A DNA stretch of 64,000 nucleotides, taken from assembly GCA_024449915.1 (NCBI GenBank), contig JAMZAV010000161.1, forward strand, positions 682,001 through 746,000, read 5' to 3'. This DNA comes from Sweltsa coloradensis. Lineage: Eukaryota > Arthropoda > Insecta > Plecoptera > Chloroperlidae. A model generated the notes under the pieces. The model was not told the DNA's origin and did not search any database. It saw nothing but the letters and a program-made list of their open reading frames with translations. The position numbers and the translations under genes are program-made. The first letter of the stretch is position 1; each line of letters opens with the position of its first letter. Shown piece after piece: positions 26,385-37,505 of this stretch.

Positions 26385-26406
26385 ACACTAGTACTAGTAC
26401 TAGTGT
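26385..26406. repeat. 22-bp perfect palindrome at duplication junction
   Basis: ACACTAGTACTAGTACTAGT plus GT, its own reverse complement. Homology between units A and B stops here. Unit B has a near-palindrome CACACTAGTATTAGTGTG at the same point. Confidence 0.8.
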
Positions 26407-27835
26407 ATGCTTATATTGAATTTCAAATCGTCCATTCCGGACATTTTCACCCTTTATGTGTATGTAATTTATAACTAGAGGTACTTAAAATTCTCGTTTT
26501 TAGTGATGTGTTCATTCGGTGAGCATGAATTTTTGAAGACAATAGAAAATTATCTACAGTTATCTCTTACAATTTTACATGTGTACTATTGGTCTATGAG
26601 AAAAATGGAGGCGACTATAAGGTATTTTTTATGTAACTTATTTGCAATCGTTTCTCTTAAATGTGTTGACATTGGTTTATTTTAGTTAGATGGAAGTTTT
26701 ATTCAGTCAATATGACCAGAAAGTATTTTTATTTTATTTGTATAGATTACTATTTTATTTTTATATTATGTTCATAGGTAACGTGAAGTTTGTTATGCCT
26801 AATTGTAAAATTAAAACAATACTTTTATAGAAGCGATTACTACAATGATTTTTTATTAATATTTTGCAATTAATTTTGTTGCTCACTTCGCCAAATGTAG
26901 TCAAAATGTTCCTAGGTTTTAGGGTAGTGGCTAGCTTCTTAAAATTTTAGTCTTTTTTATGTATTATAAAATACCTACCTCTAAAATAGTACTTTTCTAT
27001 TATTATGTATTAATACATTTAGTACGTATTTGCGAACCTGTTAAGATTATACATGCAGGGCCTGCGTTGTAAATATATATTTTTCCAATTCGGTGGTTGC
27101 GGTGCACAAGCAGAGCTACCCTTATTGGGCACACCATGCTATATTCCCATTTATTCATCTTTCATTATACGTATGTATACCTCATCTCACTCATATCATT
27201 AATTTATGATATTTTATCGGTCTGTCATAAAAGTAATCCACTGAACTTTTAACATGACTTAAGTTCAAATAGCAGGAGCAGCGTTTATAACTGACAGATA
27301 ATAAAATATGATAATTATTCTGCACGTCAGATGCAAATAGTGATTGAATTTCAATTCTCGTGTTGTTTTCACTCAATTCAATTTCATTTTTTTGCATGAA
27401 TATTACAATTAACTCCAGTACAGAAAACAATTCAAAGTTTTTCATAAAGAGTTGGGCGATGAGATTAATAAATCAGATTATACATAGGAGATAATCAATT
27501 GTGTGCCGGCTGTCAAAAATATTACGGTTAATATTAAGCGGAAAGTCATATACATAACAATAGATAGAATAAACTTACAAATATGCGAAAACTAATAGAT
27601 ATAACAATAGGTAGAAGATAATATAGTATTCACACAAATTATTTAACACGGAGGAAAATAAACACAATGCATATCAAATTTTTGGCAGCAATTAAAAAAC
27701 ACCAGCAATAATTTAAAATATTCATCAATTCTACCAATGCTCTGCGATTCTGGATCACTTATTCATTTTTTTAGCGAATACTAAAAAGTAAAAACAACAT
27801 AAGACGTGCATTTTCTGATTGTCATAATTATGTAC

Positions 27836-27841
27836 TTTATT
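27836..27841 (-). promoter_or_regulatory. Polyadenylation signal for astacin B
   Basis: AATAAA on the minus strand about 130 bases past the stop codon. Confidence 0.4.
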
Positions 27842-27970
27842 GAAAAAATAATACCCAAGATTATCTACACGTCTTTGGCCGATAACTTCGTGTTTTTTAG
27901 GGACACATTAAGTGTATTTATAGTTATGAACAACATACATTTAACTAAGTACGTTCTCCGAGGCACTCAT

Positions 27971-30900
27971 TTATATTGCAATGGTGTCATTGCCTTTATC
28001 GTAGTTACTACAGTTGTACATGCGATTTATTTTCCAAATATCTCTGGTTGAGAATCCAGCATATGTTCCCATTACCGTCCCATTGAGTGGTTTCTGAAAG
28101 CAAAGTACAATCTTAGGGCATAATTTCAAATCATGAGTATTTGTCTTAGCAAGCGCATCTGTCTGTCTGTCTGTGTGTGTGTTCGTCGCGCATGGATCAC
28201 ATGGTATGACCAGGTTTGACAAAATTTCACACGAACACCAACACACCAACAATAGTTAAGAAGCTTTTAACACGTGCAGCAAAATCCAAAATTTACATTT
28301 CAAAATGTTTAAAATTGAAAGTTAAACTATTTATATTATTTTATAGACATGTACATTTCCAAAATCGTATACATTTTAAACATGAATCTAGTCCAATTTT
28401 GGGATAAAAAAAACTCAGTTCGATTGTTTTCTTTGTTATGGTTGTTGTTTTCCATTGTATTTTTTTATTTGAAAATATGTTTTATAATAGCATTTCATAA
28501 ATAAAGTATAATTGGTCCTACTATGTTTAATTTAGAGAATTAAGTGAAATGTCTTATTGAACTTGAAACGTCAATCAAGTCGAATGCAGCGTAAACGCAG
28601 CTTGATCTCTCGTCTATCAACGACTTAGGAATTTTCCTAATAATAATCTATTAACCAAAAATCTTTGTGTTCTCAATTTATATTTATATGTTGTGATTAT
28701 GTACAAGTTGGTTGTGCATAAAATAATATAAGGCTAGCTTATAATAGTTATTTACCTTCGGCGTCAATGTAGGCTGCCAATTTTTGGAGAGTATGTACTG
28801 GTTGTAATGCATGATGCTGCCATAGTCGTACTCTACTCCGAATGTAGTTGCATTCAAGGAAGACTGTTTCTCGAAGTTTCCCTCCGTATCTAAAATACAT
28901 AATAATATCTTAAGTTTCTTGTGTTTCATTAATTTTTTTATTTATTGTACACGTTGTCATAGTGTGATGTCATGAAAATCACGTGTGTGTTACTTTCGTC
29001 GCAAATTCAAAATATGATAGTAACTATACTCGCGTAGCGTTCTGAAGCCAATAGTTCACAGTATGAAATAAGATATAATATAAACACATTTGATGTAAAA
29101 AGTTCAAAGCTTTACATGTACAAAATATACGTTTTTAGTTGTGTAAGTTAACGAATCATCATTTAATAAAATACATTACTTTAAAGTTATTTTTAATGTA
29201 TTGTTTAATGATGAACATGTTTGCGCCGTCAAAAATGTTGATTTAATGACGTATTATTTGTTTAGCGTAAACATAGCATAGTTGAAGAACGTGATAACTA
29301 TTTGACGTTTAAAATAATATAATGATGAGATGGTAAAGCCATAAAAATAACATCTTCAGACATGTTCTCTACATCTTGTTTCAGTTTTTTTTTTAATAGA
29401 AATCAATCAAGAAACTAAAAAATACATCCCAGCGGGGTATCGAACCCCGGTCTCCGATTTTTTGTTATTAGTACCTCAGTAGCTTGACACTAGTGAGGAC
29501 TGACACGTAAAAGGGCCTCACTGCTGTAAGGTGCTTGATTTGATACCCGATCTAGCCTTAAGTAACCAACCACCAGGCGGGATGTCCCGGTTTCAAATCC
29601 CGTCAAGACCGGCAATCCTGACTTGACGTTTTCCCCTAGATTTTTCTCAGTCATTATTTCGAATGCAATGGATTGAGTCCTGTTAAACAGACCTCGGAGA
29701 TCACTTCACAGTAGTCCTAACTCCAAAGTATCAATTAAGACACCCGCTGAAGAGGGGCAAGCATTACACGCTAGACAGGTTTCCCAGCGATTTTTTTAAA
29801 AACTTACATCGTCGCTAAACGTCAGATAGCCACTTGTACTAAACGTGTATTTCAATCCCTGATAGCCATTGTAGCACGTAATTTTCCACATCATTTTTTT
29901 TCAATAGTCGTAATTCGATGTATCAGCGTCAGCGTTATCAGCGTCAGCGAAACCCGTACACTCACCGTTCTGGACGTTCTCCAGATGAACTTGGACGTAG
30001 TCATCCCTGTCTGGCCTGTTGTGCTCATGATAGAAGCCTAGCACATGCATCATCTCGTGGAGGAATACGCCCTTGTAGTTGCAGATAGGGCTCTCGAGGT
30101 TCATTTCTGTTATACCTGAGGGAGATGACAATTAACAAAAGTTTCATTTTTATCACTTATTTCTGAACCTGGACATATGTTCATTTGACTTAATATCGAT
30201 GGTTTTGGTATGATGAAATAAATCAAGCTTAATGTAATATTTTAATGTTAGCATGAGCCTTAATTAGACCTTTCAATGTTTCGTTCAAGATTCCTTGAAG
30301 TCAAGGACAAAATAATATAATCAATGTTGTACAGGTAAATAAATATATCACTACACTTTGTTCCAACCACATGTAGTTGGGTCCACCAATTGATCTTGGG
30401 CTTCACAGAATCAGCACCGGCCTGCCCAACTCGGCACCTCATCTTCTTCCTCATTCTCATTTAGCAAAACCAGCTCTCTCCACTTTTTCCTGTCCTCCCA
30501 CCATCTTTCTCTTTCTTCAATCACTACCCACCCATCTCATCTCTCCTCCACATCTGCCCGTACTTGGTCTTTCCAACTGTCTCTAGGTCTTCCCACCCTT
30601 CCCCTCTCATTTTTAATGCTCAAATGCTTGTCTTGGCATCCTTCTCCCATCTAGAACCTTAGGTTTCATTATCATACACTTCGTATCTTGTACAACTTAG
30701 TTACACCTGCCATACTGCGTCGAACTTAATCTCAGCTGCATGTAGAGCACTATCTTCTTTCCAACCCATTGGTCACGTTACAGCACCATAATTATATGTT
30801 AATATGAGTAAACTAGGAAAACGCTCAGTTGGACGCGTTGTTGAGCGAGCACCGGTACGTGCAACATGACCCGAGTACGACATTTCCATAAGGCCCACCA

Positions 30901-33609
30901 CACAGTGTAGGCCTAACTGGATATTGACATTGTATACACTATACTATTCCAACATCTTTGCATTGTACTCATTCACGTCATGCCTTCTAAAGTGTATCTT
31001 TGTATCTTCACTGCCTCCTTCATTTTTTAACATCATTTTTCGAATTATGATTACCAATAAGTCTTTAAGGTCTTGACCGATTTAGCTGAAAATTTGGAAA
31101 ATTGGAGAGAATGTTGTACTTATTGACCCTGCAAAATTTCATAACGATCGGAACATTTTTATTTTTTTATTTTTTTATTTTATTTTTTATTTTTTATAAC
31201 CAACGATCGGATTTTGTTCAAAAACTATACAGCAACCCGCCTTGGTGGTATGTACATGTGTGCAAAATTTCAGGTCGATCAGAGAAACGGTGCGACCTGT
31301 ATCGAAGCAGTAACAGAAAAAAAAACAAAAAAACAAAAAAAAAACAGACATTCGAGCCATAAGTTTAGGAACTTGGTCAAGGCGAAGGTGCGCAAGGCTC
31401 ACGACGAATACGTGTGGCATTTAGGTAATGATCCCAAAAAACTCTGGAAATATATCCACAGCAGACAGGGAAGTTTGGCACCCGATCACTACATGTCCAA
31501 TGGCGCAAAACTCTCAGACCCTGTGGATATAGCGAACGCATTTAACACTAAATTCCGTGATAATTACTCTCCACAAGAAAAATCTACTTCGCCAAAATTC
31601 TCTCCCAACATTCTCGGTCGCACAACATCTATTACCGACTTCCATTTCCATGAATGGGAAGTTCGAAATCTTTTACGTAAGATCCGACCTAACGCCGCTC
31701 CGGGACCAGACCAAATACCAGGTCGAATCCTACATCAGTGTGCCGAGGCGCTAGCTCCATCTCTGTGCAGTATTTTCAACCTATCGGCGTCAACAGCAAG
31801 TGTACCGGAAGTATGGAAGAAGGCAACGGTGGTTCCTGTTTTCAAGAAAGGTGATAGGAGTAAAATAGACAACTACCGACCCATATCTTTGACTTCGTTA
31901 GTGTGTAAAGTGATGGAGAAACTGGTTACTAAGCGTTTATTCAATCATTTTAAAACAAATAATCTGATTAATTCTAATCAACATGGCTTCATCCCTAAGA
32001 GATCGTGCGTTACACTCCTGACTGAAGTGATTGACCAGTGGCTGAATTCGCTCGAGACGTCTTCTGTGAAACAGGTAGATTGCATAGCTTTAGATTGGGC
32101 TAAACCATTTGACCAAATTCCCCATAAAAGATTGTTAGCAAAATTAAAGGGGTACAAAGTAGAAGCTAGTGCCTTAGGCTGGATCCAATCGTTTCTATCT
32201 CACAGGAGACAATCGGTTATCTTTAATGGTTCCCAATCAGCCACTGTGGAAGTCACTTCAGGGGTGCCTCAAGAATCTGTTATCGGCCCTCTTCTGTTTG
32301 CAATATTCTTTTTGGACCTACCTCAACATGTGACTTCCCAAGTAGCCCAGTATGCAGATGACACTACCTTGTTTAGACCGATTTCAGGGATAGATGATGT
32401 AAATTCACTACAGGCTGACTTATCTGCACTTGAAAAATGGTGTGCTTTGAATAGTATGCACCTGAACTCCAGCAAATCACAATATATTAGATTTTCTAGA
32501 TCCAAATCTCCGATTCTGTCTAACTATGTCATTTCAGGAAACTTTCTAAATCAAGAAAAAAGCATAAAACTGTTAGGTTTAACCATCTCATCAGACCTTA
32601 AGTGGGATCAACACACAGATAGTGTTAGAGATAGGGCCTCTAAGCTACTAGGCTTCGTCAACCGTAACCTTAAGAAAAGTAGAGCCAACACAATAAGGAC
32701 AGCATATCTCTCTTTAATTAGACCTATCATTACTTACGGCTTACCTGCTTGGCACCCTACATCTCAAATAAATATGCACAAACTAGAAGTAATTCAGAAT
32801 CGCGCAACTAAGATAATTTTAATGAAGAACAATTACTCAGATAGTGCGACTGAGCGTCTAACTCGATGTAACCTCCCCTCAATTAAAAATTATTGTAAAC
32901 AAGCTGACCTCATTTTACTGAGGAACATGTTAACTTGTGAAACAGACCTCAACCCGTACAACAGAATTTCAATTCACCCTAGACAACTCAATCGCCAGAA
33001 CACAGGTGTCATTCTCAATCCTCCCCGTGCTAGAACTTCAATGTATCAAAATGGTTTCTACAACCGTGCAGTCACTTTATGGAACACAATACCCCTGGAA
33101 GTGAAAAATGATAGTAATTTTAAGAATAGGATAAAAACTTTATTTCAGTGATTCAAATGTAACATCAGACTGGTTTTAATCCGCATTAGTTGACCTACGG
33201 TTTTCATTTCTCACAGCTGTTTTTCGATTATTAATTAGTGTAGGTTGTATCTACCAATCTAGCCAAAATAATGCCATGTTTGTCATTTTATCATTAGGCC
33301 CTAAGTGTAGCGAATGTCTCCTATTTTATTGAAACGTAGTTCTGACTTTTGATTCTATTGTATTTCTCTATTTCAATGTAACGTAGTATTGTTTTATGAT
33401 TAGTAATATCTTAATAGTTTTTAGTTTTAAGTGTCAAGCGCTCACAGAAGTGAAACAGGCATGCCATGCTATGGGGCTCTGCCCTATCTGTTTCTCTTCT
33501 ACAACCATGCTGGTATTCTCGTTACTTTACTGTTAAATGTACATTGATCATACATTTGTAACCTTGTATGAGAATATCATGTGGATTGTAAAAATAAATA
33601 ATTATAATA

Positions 33610-33684
<75 letters not shown>

Positions 33685-34763
33685 TATTATTTTTTTTTAT
33701 TTTTTTTTTTTTTATTATATAATAATATTACATGCATTTTTTACAAAAAAACAATTTGACATCGTTGTCCACAAAGCCACATAGCGGCTTGTCTGTGGAT
33801 TATGAAACATATTATATTGTACATGGATCAGACAGACTTAATTAAATTTTAATTTTATTACACAAATAATGTTCATAGGCTAAATTAAAACTGAAATAAA
33901 TAATTATACAACAACGAGAATACGACTTTACAATACTGAAATATACTAATTGAATTTGATATGACAGGCGAGAACATTCTTACATGATAAAAATCGCGAC
34001 TGTATAACAAAGAAATAGTTTTTAAATTAATCAAATTAAAATGATTTATATGTTAACCAATATGCCTATCAATGGAACAAAGTAAGTAAATTTTAAGTTT
34101 ATTTTTAACCTCACTATACGATTGCAAATCTTTCATATCCTCTGGTAATTGATTAAACGTATGCGGAAAGGAATACTCAAGAGTTCTCTGGCCGTACTTA
34201 TTGACGTATTCTGGAATATCAAAGTTAGTTTTTAACATAAATCTTGTATTATATTGATGCTCATTGCGTGAATTTTTGTAGATGTCACTAAAATAATATT
34301 TAACCAAAAGGCGAAATCGATACAGTAAAGAAACAGGCAATAAAAAGCAATATGTGTACAAGTCATGTGTATGGAAAACGATTGAGTTTTTACTTTCAGG
34401 GATAATGAGTTTTAACATTTTATTTTGCAACACTTGAATGGGTTTTAAGTGAATGTTACTCGCATTGCCCCATGCTAATAGACCATAAGAAATTATTGAT
34501 TCTGCCAAGGAGATATAAACAGTTCGCAAGGTAGTATAAGGCAAAATATATTTTAATTTATATAATTGAAATGCGCAACTTCTAAGCTTTTTGCAAACTG
34601 AATCAATGTGAGGCTTCCAACTAAAATATTTATCTACTATCAACCCTAGATACACGTGAGTATCAACACACTCGATCTCCTCAACACATTCACATATCAC
34701 CACACTATTACTAGTATGCAAACACCCATTGGAATGACTTATTATGTGAATGCTATCCGAACG

Positions 34764-34832
<69 letters not shown>

Positions 34833-37436
34833 TAATAATAATATAATAATAAGAGTCAAGTGGAGACGCTCGCTACGTTCGCTCAATGAAATAAAAATAA
34901 TAGTTATTATAGTTAATAATAATAAATACATTCTAAAATTATTCATTTGTAGAGTGTACCCAAACGGTCACACAACTGATTTTCAGTGAGGTCATTCAAT
35001 TAAAAGCAGACCAAGCCAACACTGTAGGCGCTGTCGCAATCAACGAGCGAACAATGACCAACTAGAGACCGGCATATTTAAGTTAGAAACATTAATCAAT
35101 CAAGCTGGACTCGATTCCACCCTCGGATAGCGCCAGAATCAACAAGGCTGATTCGGAGCAACTTCAGAATTTATTATGTGCCTCTTGGCTAGGACAGGAC
35201 AGTGTTTGCACATTTCTGAGCCAAGAACTGATGAATTTAAGTCCAATTCAGAAGTTAAAAAACTTATTCCTGTAGCGGGATTCGAACCCAGGATCTTCTG
35301 CATTGGAAGCAAAGCCTCTTACCACAAACCAACAAACCACACATTGTTGTATTTAATATCTTTGCACATTATGATTGTGTAAATTGTCCTTGAATTCATG
35401 GAATCTTGAACGAAACTTTGAACCGTCTACATAATATTGTAATAGTAAAAGTAATGTTTTATCGTTTAAGAAATGTTTTTGTCGTGTCTATTAATAAAAT
35501 ATTTATGTATCAAAACAATGATTTGAACTTGTTCAAAATTTACGTGGATCACTCTGTTGCAGTGATTAAAGTTTCTCACGTAATTTCCTCGTGGCATGTT
35601 GTTACTTTTTGATTTTACTAATAATACTTTTTTCCTTTTCCCTTTTTCTTTTCTTTTCATTTTCTTTTTTCCACACCACTTTTTTTATGTTTAATTCATC
35701 AATTAATTGCATTTAATATCCTTTTTGAATTTGTTACCAAAATTATTGTTATGTTTTAATGAATTGTTGTGGTTATATTACTATTTATTTATTTAATATT
35801 ATTATTTACTAAACTGCAGTTCATCGTTGTGTCTGCATTTATGAAATATATTACTTTAGTTGTCCTCCTTTATAAATCATTTTTTTTATTAAATAAATAA
35901 ATGTAAATCAAAAGAAAAATGCTATTTGATAAGCAAGCACGTATTGCTAACCTAACATTACCTGGTTGTCGTCCAACCACAGACCAACAGCCTCCTATCC
36001 CTACCCCGTTATGGTGTGAGATAAACACGAAGTTCTTCTGTGCAGTTCGTTTTACCCAACGCACACACGTATGTAATGAAAAGTCCTCAATTGCTTCTTG
36101 TAACACCGCCTTTGTTGAATCTTCTGTAATAGTAAACATACATGCTTTTCAACTATATGGCACCCACAGTGTTAACTTGAGCGTTAGCGCGCGACTCTTT
36201 CGGGAGGTCTGAAGGAGGAGGTCTGAGGGACCTGAATTAGGGCATCCTTGTACTCTGGGCATCAAAATAAATGTAAACATTTATTTTCATTATAATAGCA
36301 ACAGTTTAAATCTAGAGTCTATGCACATACACTTAAAGAATAATTGATAACAAAATAAAGCATATTATGACAAGTGTAAATTGTATCATAGCAAGGCCAC
36401 GTTGCGAAAGCTTTTTATTTATTGTTGCTTAGATGGATGAACAAATTGGGTTTCTAGCTGCATTGCTACATGCAAAACCCCGTAGTTAAAGTTCAACTTT
36501 GATGAGAAATATATATACGATTATAAACTCCAAATATCACGTTTGTGTAACTGTGAAAGTAGATTTTGAATAAACTACATAACAAAATAAATAATTAAAT
36601 ATTTAGTCTACCCACTCAGTCAAGTAACTGATTTTCAGTGAGGCCATTAAATATAAAGCCGACCAAGCCAACCCTGTAGGCGCCGACATCATCGACGAGC
36701 GAACAATGACCGGCACAGATCACTGAAGCTGCCGCGGACGGCGCCAGAATCATAATTCGAAACAACCTTAGAATTTATTATGTGCCTCGTTGCTAGGACG
36801 GCTCCAAAGTCTTCATAAGCCAAGAATTGATTTACTCAATACTAAATCTGAAGTTAAAAAAACTTCCGCTAAAAAGCGGGAATTGAACCCTGGACATTCT
36901 GCATTGGAAACAGAACTTAAGACCAACGAACCACACAAAATAAAATAATGTTATACATAATTTTGCCTATGGTGAATCAGTTTTAGGCCATAGTACCAGT
37001 ACGGATAAGCTATTAATATACTGGCCATGAAATGTATCATGTTTTTTTAATAGCGGTGCGGAATTTTTAATTATGATTTGTTCGCTGGTTGGTCGCAAAA
37101 CGCTTTCGAAAAGTGTTTTTTCTCTGAAAATAAAAAAAAAACTACAAATTACCTTACGAATTTATTATTTGATGTAAAATCTAACTTACCGGTGCCAACA
37201 GATATAACATATGGAACGACTGCACCTGGCCAGCGAGATGCAGGGTCTCTTTTCCCGTTCCTGGTGAGAGGAAGCATGATGTCACCCTCTGAAAATGGTC
37301 CCTTATTTTCATATAAGATGCGTGCAATGCTGTTGAGTTTCGGCAACGCACCCATTTGGTCGTCAATCTTTGGAGTCGGCATTGCTAGCGATGTGACTAG
37401 CAGGAAGCTGAGCACGACGTGGTGAAGCGATTCCAT
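27971..37436 (-). CDS. Astacin-family zinc metalloprotease, paralog B (5 exons)
   Basis: Secreted M12A endopeptidase, 271 residues. Exons: 37436-37190, 36123-35962, 30115-29966, 28889-28756, 28093-27971; GT-AG introns with phases 1, 1, 1, 0. Domains: signal peptide about 1-18; propeptide with EGDI (50-53) and KR (62-63); mature domain from about 64, beginning [16 protein letters not shown]. The zinc site [19 protein letters not shown] is at 156-174, with His156, His160 and His166 as ligands and Glu157 as general base. SIMHY is at 211-215. Cys102, 128, 148 and 259 fit the two astacin disulfides (102-259, 128-148). The C-terminus KINRMYNC plus 12 residues runs past paralog A because A has TAA where B has TAC. 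Intron 2 (5.85 kb) hosts the 4-kb transposon. A longer frame starts at 37481; I prefer 37436 because of the signal peptide and TATA position. Everything needed for activity appears present. Confidence 0.92.
29390..29545 (-). mobile_element. tRNA-like SINE fragment (family 3), unit B
   Basis: Orthologous to 19610-19760, with the same B box on minus. Confidence 0.55.
29550..29790 (+). mobile_element. SINE family 1, unit B (intron 3)
   Basis: Orthologous to 19775-19988. It retains the segment CACAGTAGTCCTAACTCC that unit A has lost. Confidence 0.75.
30376..30672 (-). pseudogene. LINE reverse-transcriptase C-terminal relic, unit B
   Basis: Twin of 20575-20872, with the same decayed GRPR...WKD...WRELV ending. 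The relic therefore predates the duplication. Confidence 0.6.
31346..33151 (+). CDS. Non-LTR retrotransposon ORF2 fragment (reverse transcriptase), 5'-truncated
   Basis: About 600 codons of open frame covering the linker and reverse transcriptase of a CR1/jockey-type LINE; the endonuclease half is missing. Visible motifs are [20 protein letters not shown] (fingers), [25 protein letters not shown] (motif A, catalytic Asp), [16 protein letters not shown] and QYADDTTLF (motif C, YADD). Then come [16 protein letters not shown] and a YGLPAWHP thumb-type block, and the frame ends in LFQ. Upstream open codons back to 31214 are helentron sequence, not LINE. Motif A is unusual (LDWAKPFD rather than LDFSKAFD), which hints at early decay, yet no stop has appeared. 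It lies opposite in strand to the host gene. It is not expected to be autonomous. Confidence 0.85.
   Translation, partial: RHSSHKFRNLVKAKVRKAHDEYVWHLGNDPKKLWKYIHSRQGSLAPDHYMSNGAKLSDPVDIANAFNTKFRDNYSPQEKSTSPKFSPNILGRTTSITDFHFHEWEVRNLLRKIRPNAAPGPDQIPGRILHQCAEALAPSLCSIFNLSASTASVPEVWKKATVVPVFKKGDRSKIDNYRPISLTSLVCKVMEKLVTKRLFNHFKTNNLINSNQHGFIPKRSCVTLLTEVIDQWLNSLETSSVKQVDCIALDWAKPFDQIPHKRLLAKLKGYKVEASALGWIQSFLSHRRQSVIFNGSQSATVEVTSGVPQESVIGPLLFAIFFLDLPQHVTSQVAQYADDTTLFRPISGIDDVNSLQADLSALEKWCALNSMHLNSSKSQYIRFSRSKSPILSNYVISGNFLNQEKSIKLLGLTISSDLKWDQHTDSVRDRASKLLGFVNRNLKKSRANTIRTAYLSLIRPIITYGLPAWHPTSQINMHKLEVIQNRATKIILMKNNYSDSATERLTRCNLPSIKNYCKQADLILLRNMLTCETDLNPYNRISIHPRQLNRQNTGVILNPPRARTSMYQNGFYNRAVTLWNTIPLEVKNDSNFKNRIKTLFQ
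33152..33690 (+). mobile_element. LINE 3' UTR and TAA tail
   Basis: Untranslated 3' region of the LINE fragment, ending in AAAAATAAATAATTATAATA and a run of TAA units (about 33595-33683). A TAA-rich tail suits CR1/jockey-type elements. Confidence 0.6.
33690..34052 (-). mobile_element. 3' UTR of minus-strand LINE, with hairpin
   Basis: This is the region downstream of the minus-strand stop. It contains a strong stem-loop at 33768-33799 (TCCACAAAGCC pairing with GGCTT-GTC-TGTGGA), close to the element's 3' end. This is where LINE reverse transcriptases recognise their RNA. The tail meets the tail of the plus-strand LINE. Confidence 0.5.
34053..34766 (-). pseudogene. LINE reverse-transcriptase C-terminal fragment
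   Basis: The final 237 or so codons of a different CR1/jockey-type ORF2. Visible blocks are [52 protein letters not shown] and a C-terminal ...[20 protein letters not shown]. The palm motifs including the catalytic Asp pair are missing, so it is a dead 5'-truncated copy. The open frame continues upstream only through the TAA microsatellite (translated as a Tyr run) and flanking DNA, which is not part of the protein. Confidence 0.8.
34767..34857. repeat. TAA microsatellite
   Basis: AATAATAAT run next to the helentron 5' end. With the run at 33595-33683 it brackets the minus-strand LINE fragment. Confidence 0.85.
34949..35343 (-). mobile_element. SINE family 2, unit B (intron 2)
   Basis: Orthologous to 21075-21469 and almost unchanged, with an intact B box on minus. 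Confidence 0.75.
36146..36275 (+). mobile_element. SINE family 1, internally deleted, unit B
   Basis: Twin of 22265-22470. It runs from CGGGAGGTCTGAAGGAGGAG straight to ACCTGAATTAGGGC, so the B box and core are gone. A short GGAGGTCTGA duplication marks the junction. Confidence 0.75.
36603..36939 (-). mobile_element. SINE family 2, unit B (intron 1)
   Basis: Orthologous to 22800-23137. Confidence 0.75.
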
Positions 37437-37497
37437 CTTCTGACTCAGTCTGTTAACAGGACTCTTCTCTACTGACGCCATTTCACTGTTTTTAAAG

Positions 37498-37505
37498 CTT
37501 ATATA
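37498..37505 (-). promoter_or_regulatory. TATA box of astacin B
   Basis: TATATAAG on minus, with the same position and flanks as in paralog A. The region upstream (37506-38200) is nearly identical in both units, so basal promoters are probably shared. Confidence 0.5.

Larger units (their letters stand above)
16329..26406. repeat. Segmental duplication unit A
   Basis: About 10.1 kb that is collinear with 26564-40116 at high identity; a few percent divergence is seen in the stretches compared. The left junction is at CTCTTACAATTTTACATGTG (16329 and 26564). The right junction lies in a palindromic ACTAGT tract (26385-26406 and about 40105). The unit contains the whole astacin A gene with its flanks, plus SINEs and a MITE shared with unit B. 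Confidence 0.92.
30813..34886 (-). mobile_element. Large helentron-like element with nested LINEs, private to unit B
   Basis: A 4,074-bp insertion in intron 2 of astacin B. Unit A is uninterrupted at 21012/21013. On the minus strand it begins TTGAGCGAACGTAGCGAGCG and ends with the AACGC/GCGTT hairpin, then TTTTCCTAG. The join with the empty site shows no target duplication and fits insertion between A and T, or T and T if one T is assigned to the element. The interior holds A-rich helentron-type sequence (30813-31344), a plus-strand LINE and a minus-strand LINE, with TAA microsatellites between and beyond them. No Rep-helicase is present, so it is non-autonomous. Confidence 0.75.

Noticed and set aside
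31214..31345. N-terminal 44 codons of the reverse-transcriptase frame
   Set aside because: This is A-rich helentron sequence in front of the LINE insertion point. The open frame runs through by chance.
33690..34946. A 297-codon frame with a long Tyr run at its N-terminus
   Set aside because: The N-terminal 60 codons are translated TAA microsatellite and helentron flank. Only the part from 34766 down is LINE protein.
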